Source of the DNA: JBEKCP01 sp050014815
GTDB taxonomy: Bacteria; Planctomycetota; Planctomycetia; Pirellulales; Thermoguttaceae
Direction of reading: 5' to 3'
DNA: 9,227 nt
Assembly (NCBI GenBank): GCA_050014815.1
Contig: JBEKCP010000361.1
Span: 1 to 9,227 of the forward strand
Each line of letters starts with the position of its first letter. Position 1 is the stretch's first letter. Made by a program: the position numbers and the translations under genes. Below are positions 1-5,958 of this stretch, one piece after another. Under the pieces are notes generated by a model. It made no database searches. It saw nothing but the letters and a program-made list of their open reading frames with translations, and was not told the origin of the DNA.

Positions 1-284
1 GCATGCTCGTCCACCTCGTCGAGCCCGAGCCCGCCGACGGCTCCAATCCCCTGGAAAACTACCGCACCATCCGCAGCGAGCTGGAACAACACAGCGCCGA
101 GCTGGCCGGCCGACACGAAATCCCGGTGGTCACCAAGGCCGACCTGCCCCGGGCCGAGGAGGTCTGCCGGGACCTGGCCGCCGCGCTGGGGCAGGAGGTA
201 CTTCTGATCTCGGCCGTAACGGGACAGGGCCTCAACCAGCTCGTCGCCGCGCTGGCCCAGAGCCTCCGGCCGACGCAAACGTGA
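1..284 (+). CDS. obg: Obg/CgtA GTPase, C-terminal part (5' end outside window)
   Basis: This is the last 93 residues of the Obg ribosome-assembly GTPase, which binds the large ribosomal subunit in the cytoplasm. Bases 1-2 end a codon that begins outside the window, and the stop TGA is at 282-284. The stretch LVHLVEPEPADGSNPLENYR matches the Obg segment after the G3 motif, where the family reads roughly HLID..P.DG.DP.ENY, followed by the SELE...AEL helix. The G5 loop is seen as SAVTGQG (SAV at residues 70-72 of the visible part). The G4 motif, normally NKxD, reads TKAD (visible residues 44-47, bases 132-143), an Asn-to-Thr change in the guanine-specificity loop. The N-terminal OBG glycine-rich domain and the P-loop lie upstream of the window. 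No separate C-terminal OCT or TGS-type extension follows the G domain. Family assignment is strong; the functional effect of the G4 change is unknown. Confidence 0.93.
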   Translation, partial: MLVHLVEPEPADGSNPLENYRTIRSELEQHSAELAGRHEIPVVTKADLPRAEEVCRDLAAALGQEVLLISAVTGQGLNQLVAALAQSLRPTQT

Positions 285-351
285 CAAACATTATGAAGCG
301 GCAACGGTGATCGGGAAGAAACGTCCACTAGGCGGACCCCCCAGCATGGGC

Positions 352-357
352 TAGAAT
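352..357 (+). promoter_or_regulatory. possible -10 element for the DUF2442 gene
   Basis: TAGAAT lies 33 bases before the ATG at 391, which would give a leader of about 25-30 bases. No convincing -35 hexamer sits 16-18 bases upstream, so this is a weak call. Confidence 0.25.
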
Positions 358-380
358 GGAAGGTAGACGGTCGGAGTGTT

Positions 381-388
381 GAGGTGAA
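381..388 (+). promoter_or_regulatory. Shine-Dalgarno for the DUF2442 gene
   Basis: The purine-rich GAGGTGAA ends two bases before the ATG at 391, with its GAGG core six bases from the start codon. It fixes the start of the following gene. Confidence 0.6.
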
Positions 389-390
389 GC

Positions 391-687
391 ATGTGGGACT
401 TGAATGACGTTACGTCGGTCGAGTATCGACAGGGCTATGTATACCACATTACCTTCGATGACGGTCTGGAGGGCGACATTGATTTCTCCCGGCACATCGA
501 AAAGGGCCCGATTTTTGAGCCGCTCAAGAGCCAGTCGTTTTTCAAGAGGGCTCGGGTCGAAGGCGGAACCATCTCTTGGCCCAATGGCGCCGACGTCGCA
601 CCAGAGACACTCTATGAGATTATCAAGACGGCCAAGAGCGCAGTGAATTTGAGCGGCACAGCAGAAGAACTGGCTGGTTCCAACTGA
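391..687 (+). CDS. DUF2442 domain protein
   Basis: A 98-residue protein that is essentially a single DUF2442 domain. Recognisable family features are the N-terminal V..VEY...YVYHITFDDG beta hairpin, the D.DFS motif (about residues 30-34), GPIFEPL followed by a FFKRARV strand (residues 39-56), and the family hallmark WPNGADVAPETLYE (residues 63-76). DUF2442 proteins are small cytoplasmic proteins of unproven function. They are often encoded next to a DUF4160 gene and have been suggested to act in toxin-antitoxin-like pairs. No DUF4160 partner is visible on either side here. The gene sits alone between obg and coaX with its own ribosome binding site, and its codons use A/T in third position more freely than its neighbours (for example GAT, TAT, ATT, AAA), which could reflect later acquisition. 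The C-terminal 20 residues after the hallmark look variable. Family assignment is confident; function is not known. Confidence 0.88.
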   Translation: MWDLNDVTSVEYRQGYVYHITFDDGLEGDIDFSRHIEKGPIFEPLKSQSFFKRARVEGGTISWPNGADVAPETLYEIIKTAKSAVNLSGTAEELAGSN

Positions 688-823
688 CCGCGCTGGCACC
701 GCGCATTTTGGTGGGTCGGAAGGTTGAACCCCGAGGGGCGAACAGGGGACCATCGGCTTCAACGTCGCCGCCTCGAATTCCAGATACCACAAGCAACCGA
801 AACCATCAACCACCAGTTCCCGC

Positions 824-1603
824 ATGTCGCCTCCGCCCCTTATCGCCGTCGACGTGGGCAACTCGCGGATCAAGTTCGGGTGGTTCCCGGCCGGGAAATC
901 CGAGTCCAGTCTGCCCGAGCCGGAGCGAACCCTCCAGCTTGCCGGGCCGGCGCCGCCGCTGGATCGACTGGCCGAGTGGCTCCTCGAGGGGACCGCCCGA
1001 TGGTTTCTCGGCAGCGTGAACCGCCCGGCCGCCACGCGGCTGGTCGATTGGCTCCGGCAGCATCGCAACGGCGATCGGGTGGTGATGCTGGCGGCCGGCG
1101 ACCTGCCGCTTGCGGTGAAGCTTTCGCGGCCGGACATGGTGGGCGTAGACCGCCTGCTGGACGCCGTGGCGGCCAATCGCCTCCGCTTGCCCGGCCGGCC
1201 GGCGGTAGTCGTCGACGTCGGCTCCGCCATTACCGTTGACCTGATCTCGGACGAGGGGGCGTTCTCGGGCGGCGCCATCCTGCCGGGCATCGCCATGTCG
1301 GCCCGCGCGCTCCATGAGTTCACCGATCTGTTGCCCCAGGTCGATGTCTCGGAACTCGAGGAACCGCCTCCCGCCCTGGGCACGGAGACGGAGTCGGCTA
1401 TCAGGTCGGGCCTGTGCTGGGGGGCGATTGGGGCCGTCCGCCAATTGATCGAGGAACTGAGCCCCCACGAGCCGCCGCAGGTGTTCCTCACCGGCGGCGC
1501 CGGGCCCGCCATCGCTCGGCTCCTGGGCCCCTCCTCCCGCTATATGCCGCACCTGACCCTGGCCGGCATCGCCCTGACGGCTTCTTGGCCCAAAGGCGCC
1601 TGA
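824..1603 (+). CDS. coaX: type III pantothenate kinase
   Basis: A 259-residue CoaX, the usual length for the family. It catalyses ATP-dependent phosphorylation of pantothenate to 4'-phosphopantothenate in the cytoplasm, the first committed step of CoA synthesis. The ASKHA-type fold is marked by phosphate-1 motif DVGNSRIKFG (residues 10-19, Asp10), the pantothenate/catalytic segment PDMVGVDR (103-110, Asp109), the second nucleotide motif VVDVGSAITVDL (129-140, Asp131), GGAILPGI (149-156) and TGGAG (223-227). VGVDR and DVGSAIT replace the more common GADR and DxGTAxT, but the key acidic residues remain. The start at 824 leaves DVGNS ten residues from the N-terminus, as expected. No obvious Shine-Dalgarno precedes it, which is common in planctomycetes. 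It reads in the same direction as obg and DUF2442 but lies 136 bases after the latter. It converges on scpB, with a long hairpin between them. Confidence 0.93.
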   Translation: MSPPPLIAVDVGNSRIKFGWFPAGKSESSLPEPERTLQLAGPAPPLDRLAEWLLEGTARWFLGSVNRPAATRLVDWLRQHRNGDRVVMLAAGDLPLAVKLSRPDMVGVDRLLDAVAANRLRLPGRPAVVVDVGSAITVDLISDEGAFSGGAILPGIAMSARALHEFTDLLPQVDVSELEEPPPALGTETESAIRSGLCWGAIGAVRQLIEELSPHEPPQVFLTGGAGPAIARLLGPSSRYMPHLTLAGIALTASWPKGA

Positions 1604-1623
1604 ATCGCCCGAAAATGCGCTCG

Positions 1624-1689
1624 ACACTAGCCCGACGCGCAAGCGAGGATGCACGTCGTTGCCCCCTCGCTTGCGCTTCGGGCTAGTGT
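1624..1689. repeat. long inverted repeat between convergent genes (likely bidirectional terminator or dispersed planctomycete repeat)
   Basis: The arms at 1624-1648 and 1665-1689 are 25 bases each and pair at 24 of 25 positions (one mismatch, C1636 against T1677), with a 16-base loop. The left arm begins ACACTAGCCCGA and ends GCGCAAGCGAGG. The element starts 21 bases after the coaX stop and lies 30 bases beyond the scpB stop, so it is transcribed as a very stable hairpin from either side. There is no T-tract. From memory, sequences of this type (CCCTCGCTTGCGCTTCGGGCTAG) recur in intergenic regions of Pirellulales-like genomes, but only one copy is seen here. The structure is certain; its role as terminator or mobile palindromic repeat is inferred. 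Confidence 0.8.
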
Positions 1690-1719
1690 TTGCGCAGAAG
1701 TCGTTGGGCTTCGATCGTG

Positions 1720-2097
1720 TTACTCCTCTTTGGCCCCTTTTTCGTCCTCCTCCTCCTCCTCCTCGTCCTCGTCGTCGTCCCAGTCGTCGTCCTCGTCGTC
1801 GTCCCAGTCGTCGTCCTCGTCGAGGTCGTCGTCCCACTCCTCGTCTTCGTCTTCGTCTTCCCAGTCTTCATCTTCGTCGAGGTCTTCATCTTCGTCATCG
1901 ACCTCTTCCCAGGGCTCGTCGTCGAGGTCATCCTCGTCTTCTTCGTCTTCTTCATCAGGGTCGTCGTCCTCGTCGCTCTTGGCGGCGACGGCGTCCGACG
2001 GCCAACTCGCGCGGAACGTCTCCGTTGGGGGCGCCGAGGCAAGGCCGAGGGCCCCGAGTTCTTCCGGCATGGTTTGCTTCGTGAGGGTCTTTTTCAT
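1720..2097 (-). CDS. possible separate gene for a 125-residue hyperacidic protein, nested in frame at the 3' end of scpB
   Basis: An internal ATG at 2097-2095 begins MKKTLTKQTMPEELGALGLA, which looks like a protein N-terminus. It is preceded by AGAGGAAA with five to seven bases of spacing, one of the better Shine-Dalgarno sites in the window. The product would be 125 aa: a basic first ten residues, a short ordinary segment with TFRASWP, then an unbroken Asp/Glu tract with regularly placed Trp. The scpB core ends about 40 residues earlier, and the connecting DNA (about 2100-2150) does not read like a conserved domain. A TGA lies one base out of frame at 2141-2139. Either ScpB truly carries this tail, or a small acidic gene directly follows scpB and the intervening stop has been lost, or ribosomes initiate internally. 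The protein's role is unknown. Hyperacidic tails can mimic nucleic acid or bind basic proteins, but nothing here proves that. Confidence 0.4.
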   Translation of the reverse strand: MKKTLTKQTMPEELGALGLASAPPTETFRASWPSDAVAAKSDEDDDPDEEDEEDEDDLDDEPWEEVDDEDEDLDEDEDWEDEDEDEEWDDDLDEDDDWDDDEDDDWDDDEDEEEEEEDEKGAKEE

Positions 2098-2871
2098 GTG
2101 CGTTTCCTCTAGCGTCTCCCGGGAATGGTGAAGTGGATTCAGAATTTCGTCTGGAGAATCGGCGGCCGTATCGCCTACCGCGTTGGCGACTCGCTTTGTC
2201 ATCGGCAGCAGATCCGTTCGGGGTAAATCCTCCAAGTGTCGCAGGCCGAAAACCTGCAGGAACAGTCGGGTTGTGCCGTATAGCAACGGACGGCCCAATT
2301 CCTCGGACCGGCCGACAATCCGCACGAGGTCGCGCTCGATCAACTGGCGGAGGACCTCGCCGCACTGCACGCCGCGGATCGCTTCGATCTCGGCTCGCAG
2401 GACGGGCTGCCGATAGACCACCACCGCCAACGTCTCCATCGCCGGAGCGGACAATCGAATTTCCGCCGGCGCAGAGCAGAGTCGCCGCAACCATGGGGCG
2501 AACTCCGTCCGCGTCAGCAGTTGAAACCCGCCGCCCACTTCTTCCACTCGGAACGCACTCCCCTCGGCATCATATCGCCGGTTCAACGTTCGGACCAGTG
2601 TACGCGCTTTCGTGCCGTCCGCCAAGCCGGCCATTTGGGCCAATTTTCGACTTCCCAATGGTTCACGGGCAAGGAACAGCACCGCCTCCAGCCGCGCCAG
2701 GCGGTTAGGGCGGACGCGAGCCCACCCCTCGTCCTCCGGGGCATTGCTTACCCCCGCCGGGCTACTCGCCATCGGACTCCGCGGCCTCGTCCGCACCCAG
2801 CGCTCGGGCTGCCGATACCGCAGGCTCGCACTGCCCAGCACTCGGCCAAGGTCCATAGGGAACTTAGACAT
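1720..2871 (-). CDS. scpB: SMC-ScpAB complex subunit ScpB with a long Asp/Glu/Trp-rich C-terminal tail
   Basis: ScpB dimers bind the kleisin ScpA and the Smc ATPase in the chromosome-condensing complex. Numbered from ATG 2871 (383 aa), the two winged-helix domains span about residues 60-217. They start with LEAVLFLAREPL, contain the family signature LSAPAMETLAVVVYRQP (about 140-156) with IRGV, and end with GRPLLYGTTRLFLQVFGL. Usual ScpB proteins are about 180-260 aa. The extra length is an Ala/Arg-rich N-terminus plus a C-terminal part from about residue 259. Residues 300-383 are almost only Asp and Glu with Trp at 321, 337, 346, 356 and 364. This tail may be a separate gene (see 1720-2097). 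Start choice: ATG 2871 has AGGG eight bases upstream and follows the preceding gene's stop by 59 bases. An in-frame ATG at 2952 would overlap that gene by 22 bases and add 27 poorly conserved-looking residues. The core is confident; the start and true 3' boundary are less so. Confidence 0.88.
   Translation of the reverse strand: MSKFPMDLGRVLGSASLRYRQPERWVRTRPRSPMASSPAGVSNAPEDEGWARVRPNRLARLEAVLFLAREPLGSRKLAQMAGLADGTKARTLVRTLNRRYDAEGSAFRVEEVGGGFQLLTRTEFAPWLRRLCSAPAEIRLSAPAMETLAVVVYRQPVLRAEIEAIRGVQCGEVLRQLIERDLVRIVGRSEELGRPLLYGTTRLFLQVFGLRHLEDLPRTDLLPMTKRVANAVGDTAADSPDEILNPLHHSRETLEETHMKKTLTKQTMPEELGALGLASAPPTETFRASWPSDAVAAKSDEDDDPDEEDEEDEDDLDDEPWEEVDDEDEDLDEDEDWEDEDEDEEWDDDLDEDDDWDDDEDDDWDDDEDEEEEEEDEKGAKEE
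2103..2110 (-). promoter_or_regulatory. internal Shine-Dalgarno within the scpB frame
   Basis: On the minus strand this reads AGAGGAAA, followed by CGCAC and then ATG at 2097. It is the main evidence that the acidic segment is, or once was, translated from its own start. Confidence 0.5.
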
Positions 2872-2930
2872 ACCATCTACCCTAGGGCTCGGCAAGGACC
2901 CCGGCAAGGAGTGCGGGAAAAAAAGATCGC

Positions 2931-3647
2931 CTAGGGGCGTCCGGACCGCCATGCCTCGACCTGTTCGAGGACCTGCCGCATGGCCTTGAAGGGATCGGCC
3001 TCAATCGACCAGAATGACTGCGTGTGCTGGGGATTGCCGCCGATGGCCATTCGACAGTAGAAGCGGTACTGCCGCTCTTGATCGCCCCAGGACTCCAGGA
3101 GGTAGTAGGTGGCCCCCAACTGACGAAGCCGATCCTGGATGAGGGTAAGGGGATCGCCCGGGGCTGCCATGCCTGGAGAGGGGCTGTCTCCCGCCTTTGG
3201 GCCCGAGGAGGACCGGGGCGTCTCCCCGGCAGGTTCGAGGGGCGCATCATATCGGGCCGGAACGACCGCCGACACGCGGGTATCGGCCGATGTGCGGGCA
3301 TCGGCCGATCTTTGGGCATCTTGACCGCGGACGCCGGGTACCGCGGGGAGAGGCTTGGCCGGCCAATCGGCGTCAGGCGGCTGAATAAACACCGCCGGCG
3401 GCGTCGCCGAACCCGGCGCCGTCGCGGCGTTGGGAATGAACCGCGGGGCCTCGGACAACGCGCCGGCATTCTGCCGGGAGCCGGAACTCCCCCGCAACTC
3501 GGCCAGACCAGGCCATCGCCCCTCCTGCACCGCCTTGACCACTGCCGGCAACGACGAGCCGAACAGGGCTGCCAGCGGGATGGCAATCAAGCATACCAGC
3601 ATCACCAGCGCACGGAACATCACGACCACCGATGACTGCTCGGACAC
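2931..3647 (-). CDS. membrane-anchored protein of unknown function, upstream of scpB
   Basis: A 238-residue protein read from GTG 3647. It has one hydrophobic segment at about residues 13-32 (RALVMLVCLIAIPLAALFG), a Pro/Ala/Ser-rich low-complexity linker to about residue 160, and a compact C-terminal domain at about 166-235 that includes LRQLGATYYLLESWG, YRFYCRMAIGGN and MRQVLEQVEAWR. The layout suggests a single-pass protein with the C-terminal domain on the far side of the cytoplasmic membrane. I do not recognise a named domain; the C-terminal part looks like a lineage-specific conserved module. GTG 3647 was chosen because GGGAGG lies five bases upstream. An in-frame ATG at 3713 would be almost at the predicted transcription start and adds an Arg-rich, unlikely N-terminus. 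It has its own promoter (3751-3723) and lies 59 bases before scpB, so the two are probably cotranscribed. A 7-base T run (minus strand, 2924-2918) follows the stop but has no strong stem. Confidence 0.75.
   Translation of the reverse strand: MSEQSSVVVMFRALVMLVCLIAIPLAALFGSSLPAVVKAVQEGRWPGLAELRGSSGSRQNAGALSEAPRFIPNAATAPGSATPPAVFIQPPDADWPAKPLPAVPGVRGQDAQRSADARTSADTRVSAVVPARYDAPLEPAGETPRSSSGPKAGDSPSPGMAAPGDPLTLIQDRLRQLGATYYLLESWGDQERQYRFYCRMAIGGNPQHTQSFWSIEADPFKAMRQVLEQVEAWRSGRP
3276..3320 (-). repeat. 18-base tandem repeat inside the linker of the membrane-anchored protein
   Basis: Two 18-base units (3276-3293 and 3294-3311) share the core ATCGGCCGAT and are followed by a partial third unit (3312-3320). 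On the minus strand they encode repeating SAD(A/T)R-type residues (QRSADARTSADTRVSA) in the disordered linker. The repeat keeps the frame, so copy-number change would only alter linker length. Confidence 0.6.
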
Positions 3648-3652
3648 CGGCA

Positions 3653-3658
3653 CCTCCC
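3653..3658 (-). promoter_or_regulatory. Shine-Dalgarno deciding the GTG start at 3647
   Basis: On the minus strand the sequence is GGGAGG, then TGCCG, then GTG. This near-consensus site with five-base spacing supports GTG 3647 over ATG 3713. Confidence 0.7.
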
Positions 3659-3722
3659 TTCGCCCTCGAGGAACTTCCTTGTTCGCTCTGTGTCCGCCGG
3701 ACGGGGATTCCAATCGGCCGGC

Positions 3723-3751
3723 ATCATACCGAGGGCTGGGGGGCCGTGCAA
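3723..3751 (-). promoter_or_regulatory. sigma-70-type promoter for the membrane-protein/scpB operon
   Basis: On the minus strand TTGCAC (3751-3746) and TATGAT (3728-3723) are separated by exactly 17 bases. Transcription would start near 3716, giving a leader of about 69 bases to GTG 3647. It lies in the 117-base gap after the BBP7 gene, so the membrane-protein gene and scpB need not depend on read-through. Confidence 0.6.
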
Positions 3752-3764
3752 CAGCAGTTTTCGG

Positions 3765-5489
3765 CTACCAGCAGTACTCAAACCCCAGGGTGGGGCCGAA
3801 TAAGAGGCTCGATCCGTTGCTGTAAATCCTGGCCGGCGGGCTGAGTTTGGACGTGGAATCGCCGTCGGCAAGGTAGGTGGGGAAGTTGTCCGGTGCCGTC
3901 GCGAGTCCAGAGATCCATCGGAGGTCGAAACTGGCGTTAAGGCAAAGGTTCGGCCGAAGGTGATACCTGCCAAAGAACCCCATCTCCGTGATCAGCGCCA
4001 AGCCGTCATTGCTGGCGGTGGTGCGGATATTGAGCGCCTCGGAGAATGGAGTGGCGATCGTCGCAACCTCCGTGGTGTCCTCGGCGAAGTTGATGCACGG
4101 AACGAACTTGCCGCGGACGCCGAATTCCCATCGGCAATAGTGATACGTCCAGTCGGCGCCAAACTGAAGTCCGAAGAGGTTGTTATGGGTTTGCACCCGC
4201 ACCATTCCTCCCGTGGCGTACGGATATTCCGCCAGCAGGGCATAAAAGTCATCAGCCCCGACGATGAAGTGCGTTGGGGTGCCTGTCACCTGGCCCATGT
4301 GGCCCGGCTCATTCACTTTTTCGCCGGCGTAGAACTCCTGGTATGTCGTCCCCTGGGCGTGGAAGGTGAGCCTTTCGTCCAGCACCAGGCCCCGGAGTCC
4401 GAAAAGGAACGACAGACATCCGCCCGGCGCACATTCTTCCCGCCAGCGACCGTTGGGGTGCAAGACCAATCGGTCTTCAGCGTCGCGGCTTCCCAGCCGG
4501 TAGTTCAGCTCGAACTCATCAAGGGAGGCCGTGTACACAAAAGAGTGCTGCAAGGCGTGGTTAAAACTCTGGTCGAGGGCCTGCTGGACGGGATTGGGGG
4601 GTGTCGCCAACTCGGTGGTCAACGGAAACTGGGACCTCAGGTTGCCGGCGTAATCGAGGGTCAGCGGGGTCTGTTGGGTGGAGGAAGGCGGTGAGCCAGA
4701 GGGGAATTGAATTGTGGGGCCTGGAGCAGCGTTTACGACCGTTGTCGTTGGCGGCGTCGTGGCGAAGGTGGTCAGGGTAAAGCTGCTGGACGCGCCCATT
4801 GGGAGATAGACCGGCTCTAGAACCCCCGTGATGGCTCCCCCGCTCCTCCACGAGTCGTGACCTGCATAGGTGAACTCGATGTAGTTGTCGCGATGGTTCG
4901 CGTCCTGGCCAAGCCATGCCCCGATGGTCCCGACAAAGGCCGCCGAGGTTTCGTACCCCATGGTCGGCACAACCCCCACAACAGTGTTCGTTCGGAAATC
5001 GCTCCACGTGTACTGATATATGGTGCTCGTGGTGCTGCCACCCGAAACGGTCTGTGTCGTTTGCGTGGAGGCGAGTGCCGTCGGTACCCAGTGCGGGGTG
5101 CTGATGGTGTTCGAACCCGAGGGGTTGGACGACACGGACTCGGCGGTCAGCGGCAACGCGTGGCCGATCAAGTTCCGGCCTAACACCCGCACTTGCAGAT
5201 CGGTGTACCACGGGGCCGGCTCGCAGGTGCCGCCCCCGCAGAGTTCGCATCCCGCGGGTGTCATGTCTCCGAACACGCCATCGCCGGAGGACGGCTGCTC
5301 GCCGATGAGCCAGTTTCCGTCATTCGCCGTGGTCGCGGCCGTTTTTTGCGGCGGACCGGAAGGGATGACTTCTGGCCCACTGGGGGACGCCTGGCGTGGA
5401 TCGGTAAGCTCTTGGGCCACGGCCTGCCCCCATGGAAGCAGTCCAACCCAGACCAGGGTGATCACGATCCGTCGTACTGCCGTTTCCAC
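3765..5489 (-). CDS. BBP7 (DUF1551) family outer-membrane beta-barrel protein
   Basis: A 574-residue secreted protein read from GTG 5489. Residues 1-25 form a signal peptide: basic AVRR, hydrophobic IVITLVWVGLLPW, and cleavage after AVA. A Cys cluster follows (CELCGGGTCEP, about residues 81-90) with WYTDLQVRVLGRN, as in BBP7 proteins where a Cys/Gly stretch precedes a WY.....L..R strand. The barrel part shows FELNYRLGSR (about 326-335), LFGLRGLVLDERLTF (about 362-376), a run of alternating aromatic strands (GLQFGADWTYHYCRWEFGVRG) and a C-terminal Trp, typical of outer-membrane barrels. Two Ser/Thr-rich insertions (about 120-166 and 233-274) probably form surface loops. BBP7 proteins are planctomycete putative porins; the substrate is unknown. 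GTG 5489 was chosen because AGGAGGA lies six bases upstream and the signal peptide begins there. An ATG at 5576 would add 29 residues in front of it. The gene diverges from the BlaI-like gene. Confidence 0.88.
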   Translation of the reverse strand: METAVRRIVITLVWVGLLPWGQAVAQELTDPRQASPSGPEVIPSGPPQKTAATTANDGNWLIGEQPSSGDGVFGDMTPAGCELCGGGTCEPAPWYTDLQVRVLGRNLIGHALPLTAESVSSNPSGSNTISTPHWVPTALASTQTTQTVSGGSTTSTIYQYTWSDFRTNTVVGVVPTMGYETSAAFVGTIGAWLGQDANHRDNYIEFTYAGHDSWRSGGAITGVLEPVYLPMGASSSFTLTTFATTPPTTTVVNAAPGPTIQFPSGSPPSSTQQTPLTLDYAGNLRSQFPLTTELATPPNPVQQALDQSFNHALQHSFVYTASLDEFELNYRLGSRDAEDRLVLHPNGRWREECAPGGCLSFLFGLRGLVLDERLTFHAQGTTYQEFYAGEKVNEPGHMGQVTGTPTHFIVGADDFYALLAEYPYATGGMVRVQTHNNLFGLQFGADWTYHYCRWEFGVRGKFVPCINFAEDTTEVATIATPFSEALNIRTTASNDGLALITEMGFFGRYHLRPNLCLNASFDLRWISGLATAPDNFPTYLADGDSTSKLSPPARIYSNGSSLLFGPTLGFEYCW

Positions 5490-5495
5490 AAACCG

Positions 5496-5502
5496 TCCTC
5501 CT
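5496..5502 (-). promoter_or_regulatory. Shine-Dalgarno deciding the GTG start of the BBP7 gene
   Basis: On the minus strand AGGAGGA is followed by CGGTTT and GTG at 5489. It is near-consensus, and it places the signal peptide directly at the N-terminus. Confidence 0.75.
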
Positions 5503-5551
5503 GAACATGACCCGCGGCGGCACATCACACCGTGCGCGGGGAGCAGCGATA

Positions 5552-5570
5552 CGTTTCCGAACGCGAAACG
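5552..5570. repeat. short inverted repeat upstream of the BBP7 gene
   Basis: CGTTTC (5552-5557) and GAAACG (5565-5570) are perfect 6-base arms around a 7-base loop. They lie about 60 bases before the BBP7 start, in its probable leader or promoter. A role as operator or leader stem is only a possibility. Confidence 0.35.
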
Positions 5571-5958
5571 CCGCATTTCAGCCCGCGTAGACCATTAGGT
5601 GCCGATCCACGGGTATGGACGTGAACAACTGCCTAAATCGGCCAAGACGGGTCGCTACAACAGGAATAATCGTCAAAATCTCACTCATTGCCCCGGCTTG
5701 CGCGAGCAGTAAACTCACCGGGTCGGGCGCAGATTACCCATAGTGCCGCACCCGCTGTGCAATGCCATGAGAGATTCCAGCCGCAGCGTACCCGCACGGT
5801 ACCCGGCCCGCTCGGTAGTGTCCCTCCGCCTTCCAATGGTTAGAGTGCGTCCCTGATAAGCGAAAAATGGGCAAAATGACAATGGTTGTAATGCACGTGG
5901 AAAACGCCATAAACAGTTGCCATACTGGCACTTAGACGCGGCAATCCAAGAATCCTGG

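Noticed and set aside
328..1837. Long minus-strand reading frames opposite DUF2442 and coaX (up to 394 aa)
   Set aside because: They are Arg/Gly/Pro-rich shadows of GC-rich coding DNA without domains. One contains a SPKRKRGG-like string from the inverted repeat, typical of spurious annotation.
1740..1975. Possible CRISPR or minisatellite array
   Set aside because: The repeats are irregular triplet blocks within a coding frame, with no constant repeat and spacer structure.
1649..2131. Plus-strand frames opposite the acidic tract (poly-Ser, poly-Arg or Val/Leu-rich)
   Set aside because: These are simply other readings of the Asp/Glu triplet repeats on the opposite strand. The minus-strand frame continues from the ScpB core.
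2918..2924. Rho-independent terminator after the membrane-protein gene
   Set aside because: The T run on the minus strand has no adequate GC-rich stem directly before it (only a four-pair GGCG/CGCC), and scpB follows closely.
3960..4694. 244-residue plus-strand frame inside the BBP7 gene
   Set aside because: No domain or ribosome binding site. It lies fully opposite a secreted barrel gene with clear family features.
5734..5931. 65-residue minus-strand frame with a hydrophobic N-terminal stretch
   Set aside because: GTG start without a Shine-Dalgarno, a shorter ATG version also without one, and no recognisable family. A small membrane protein cannot be excluded, but the sequence does not support it.
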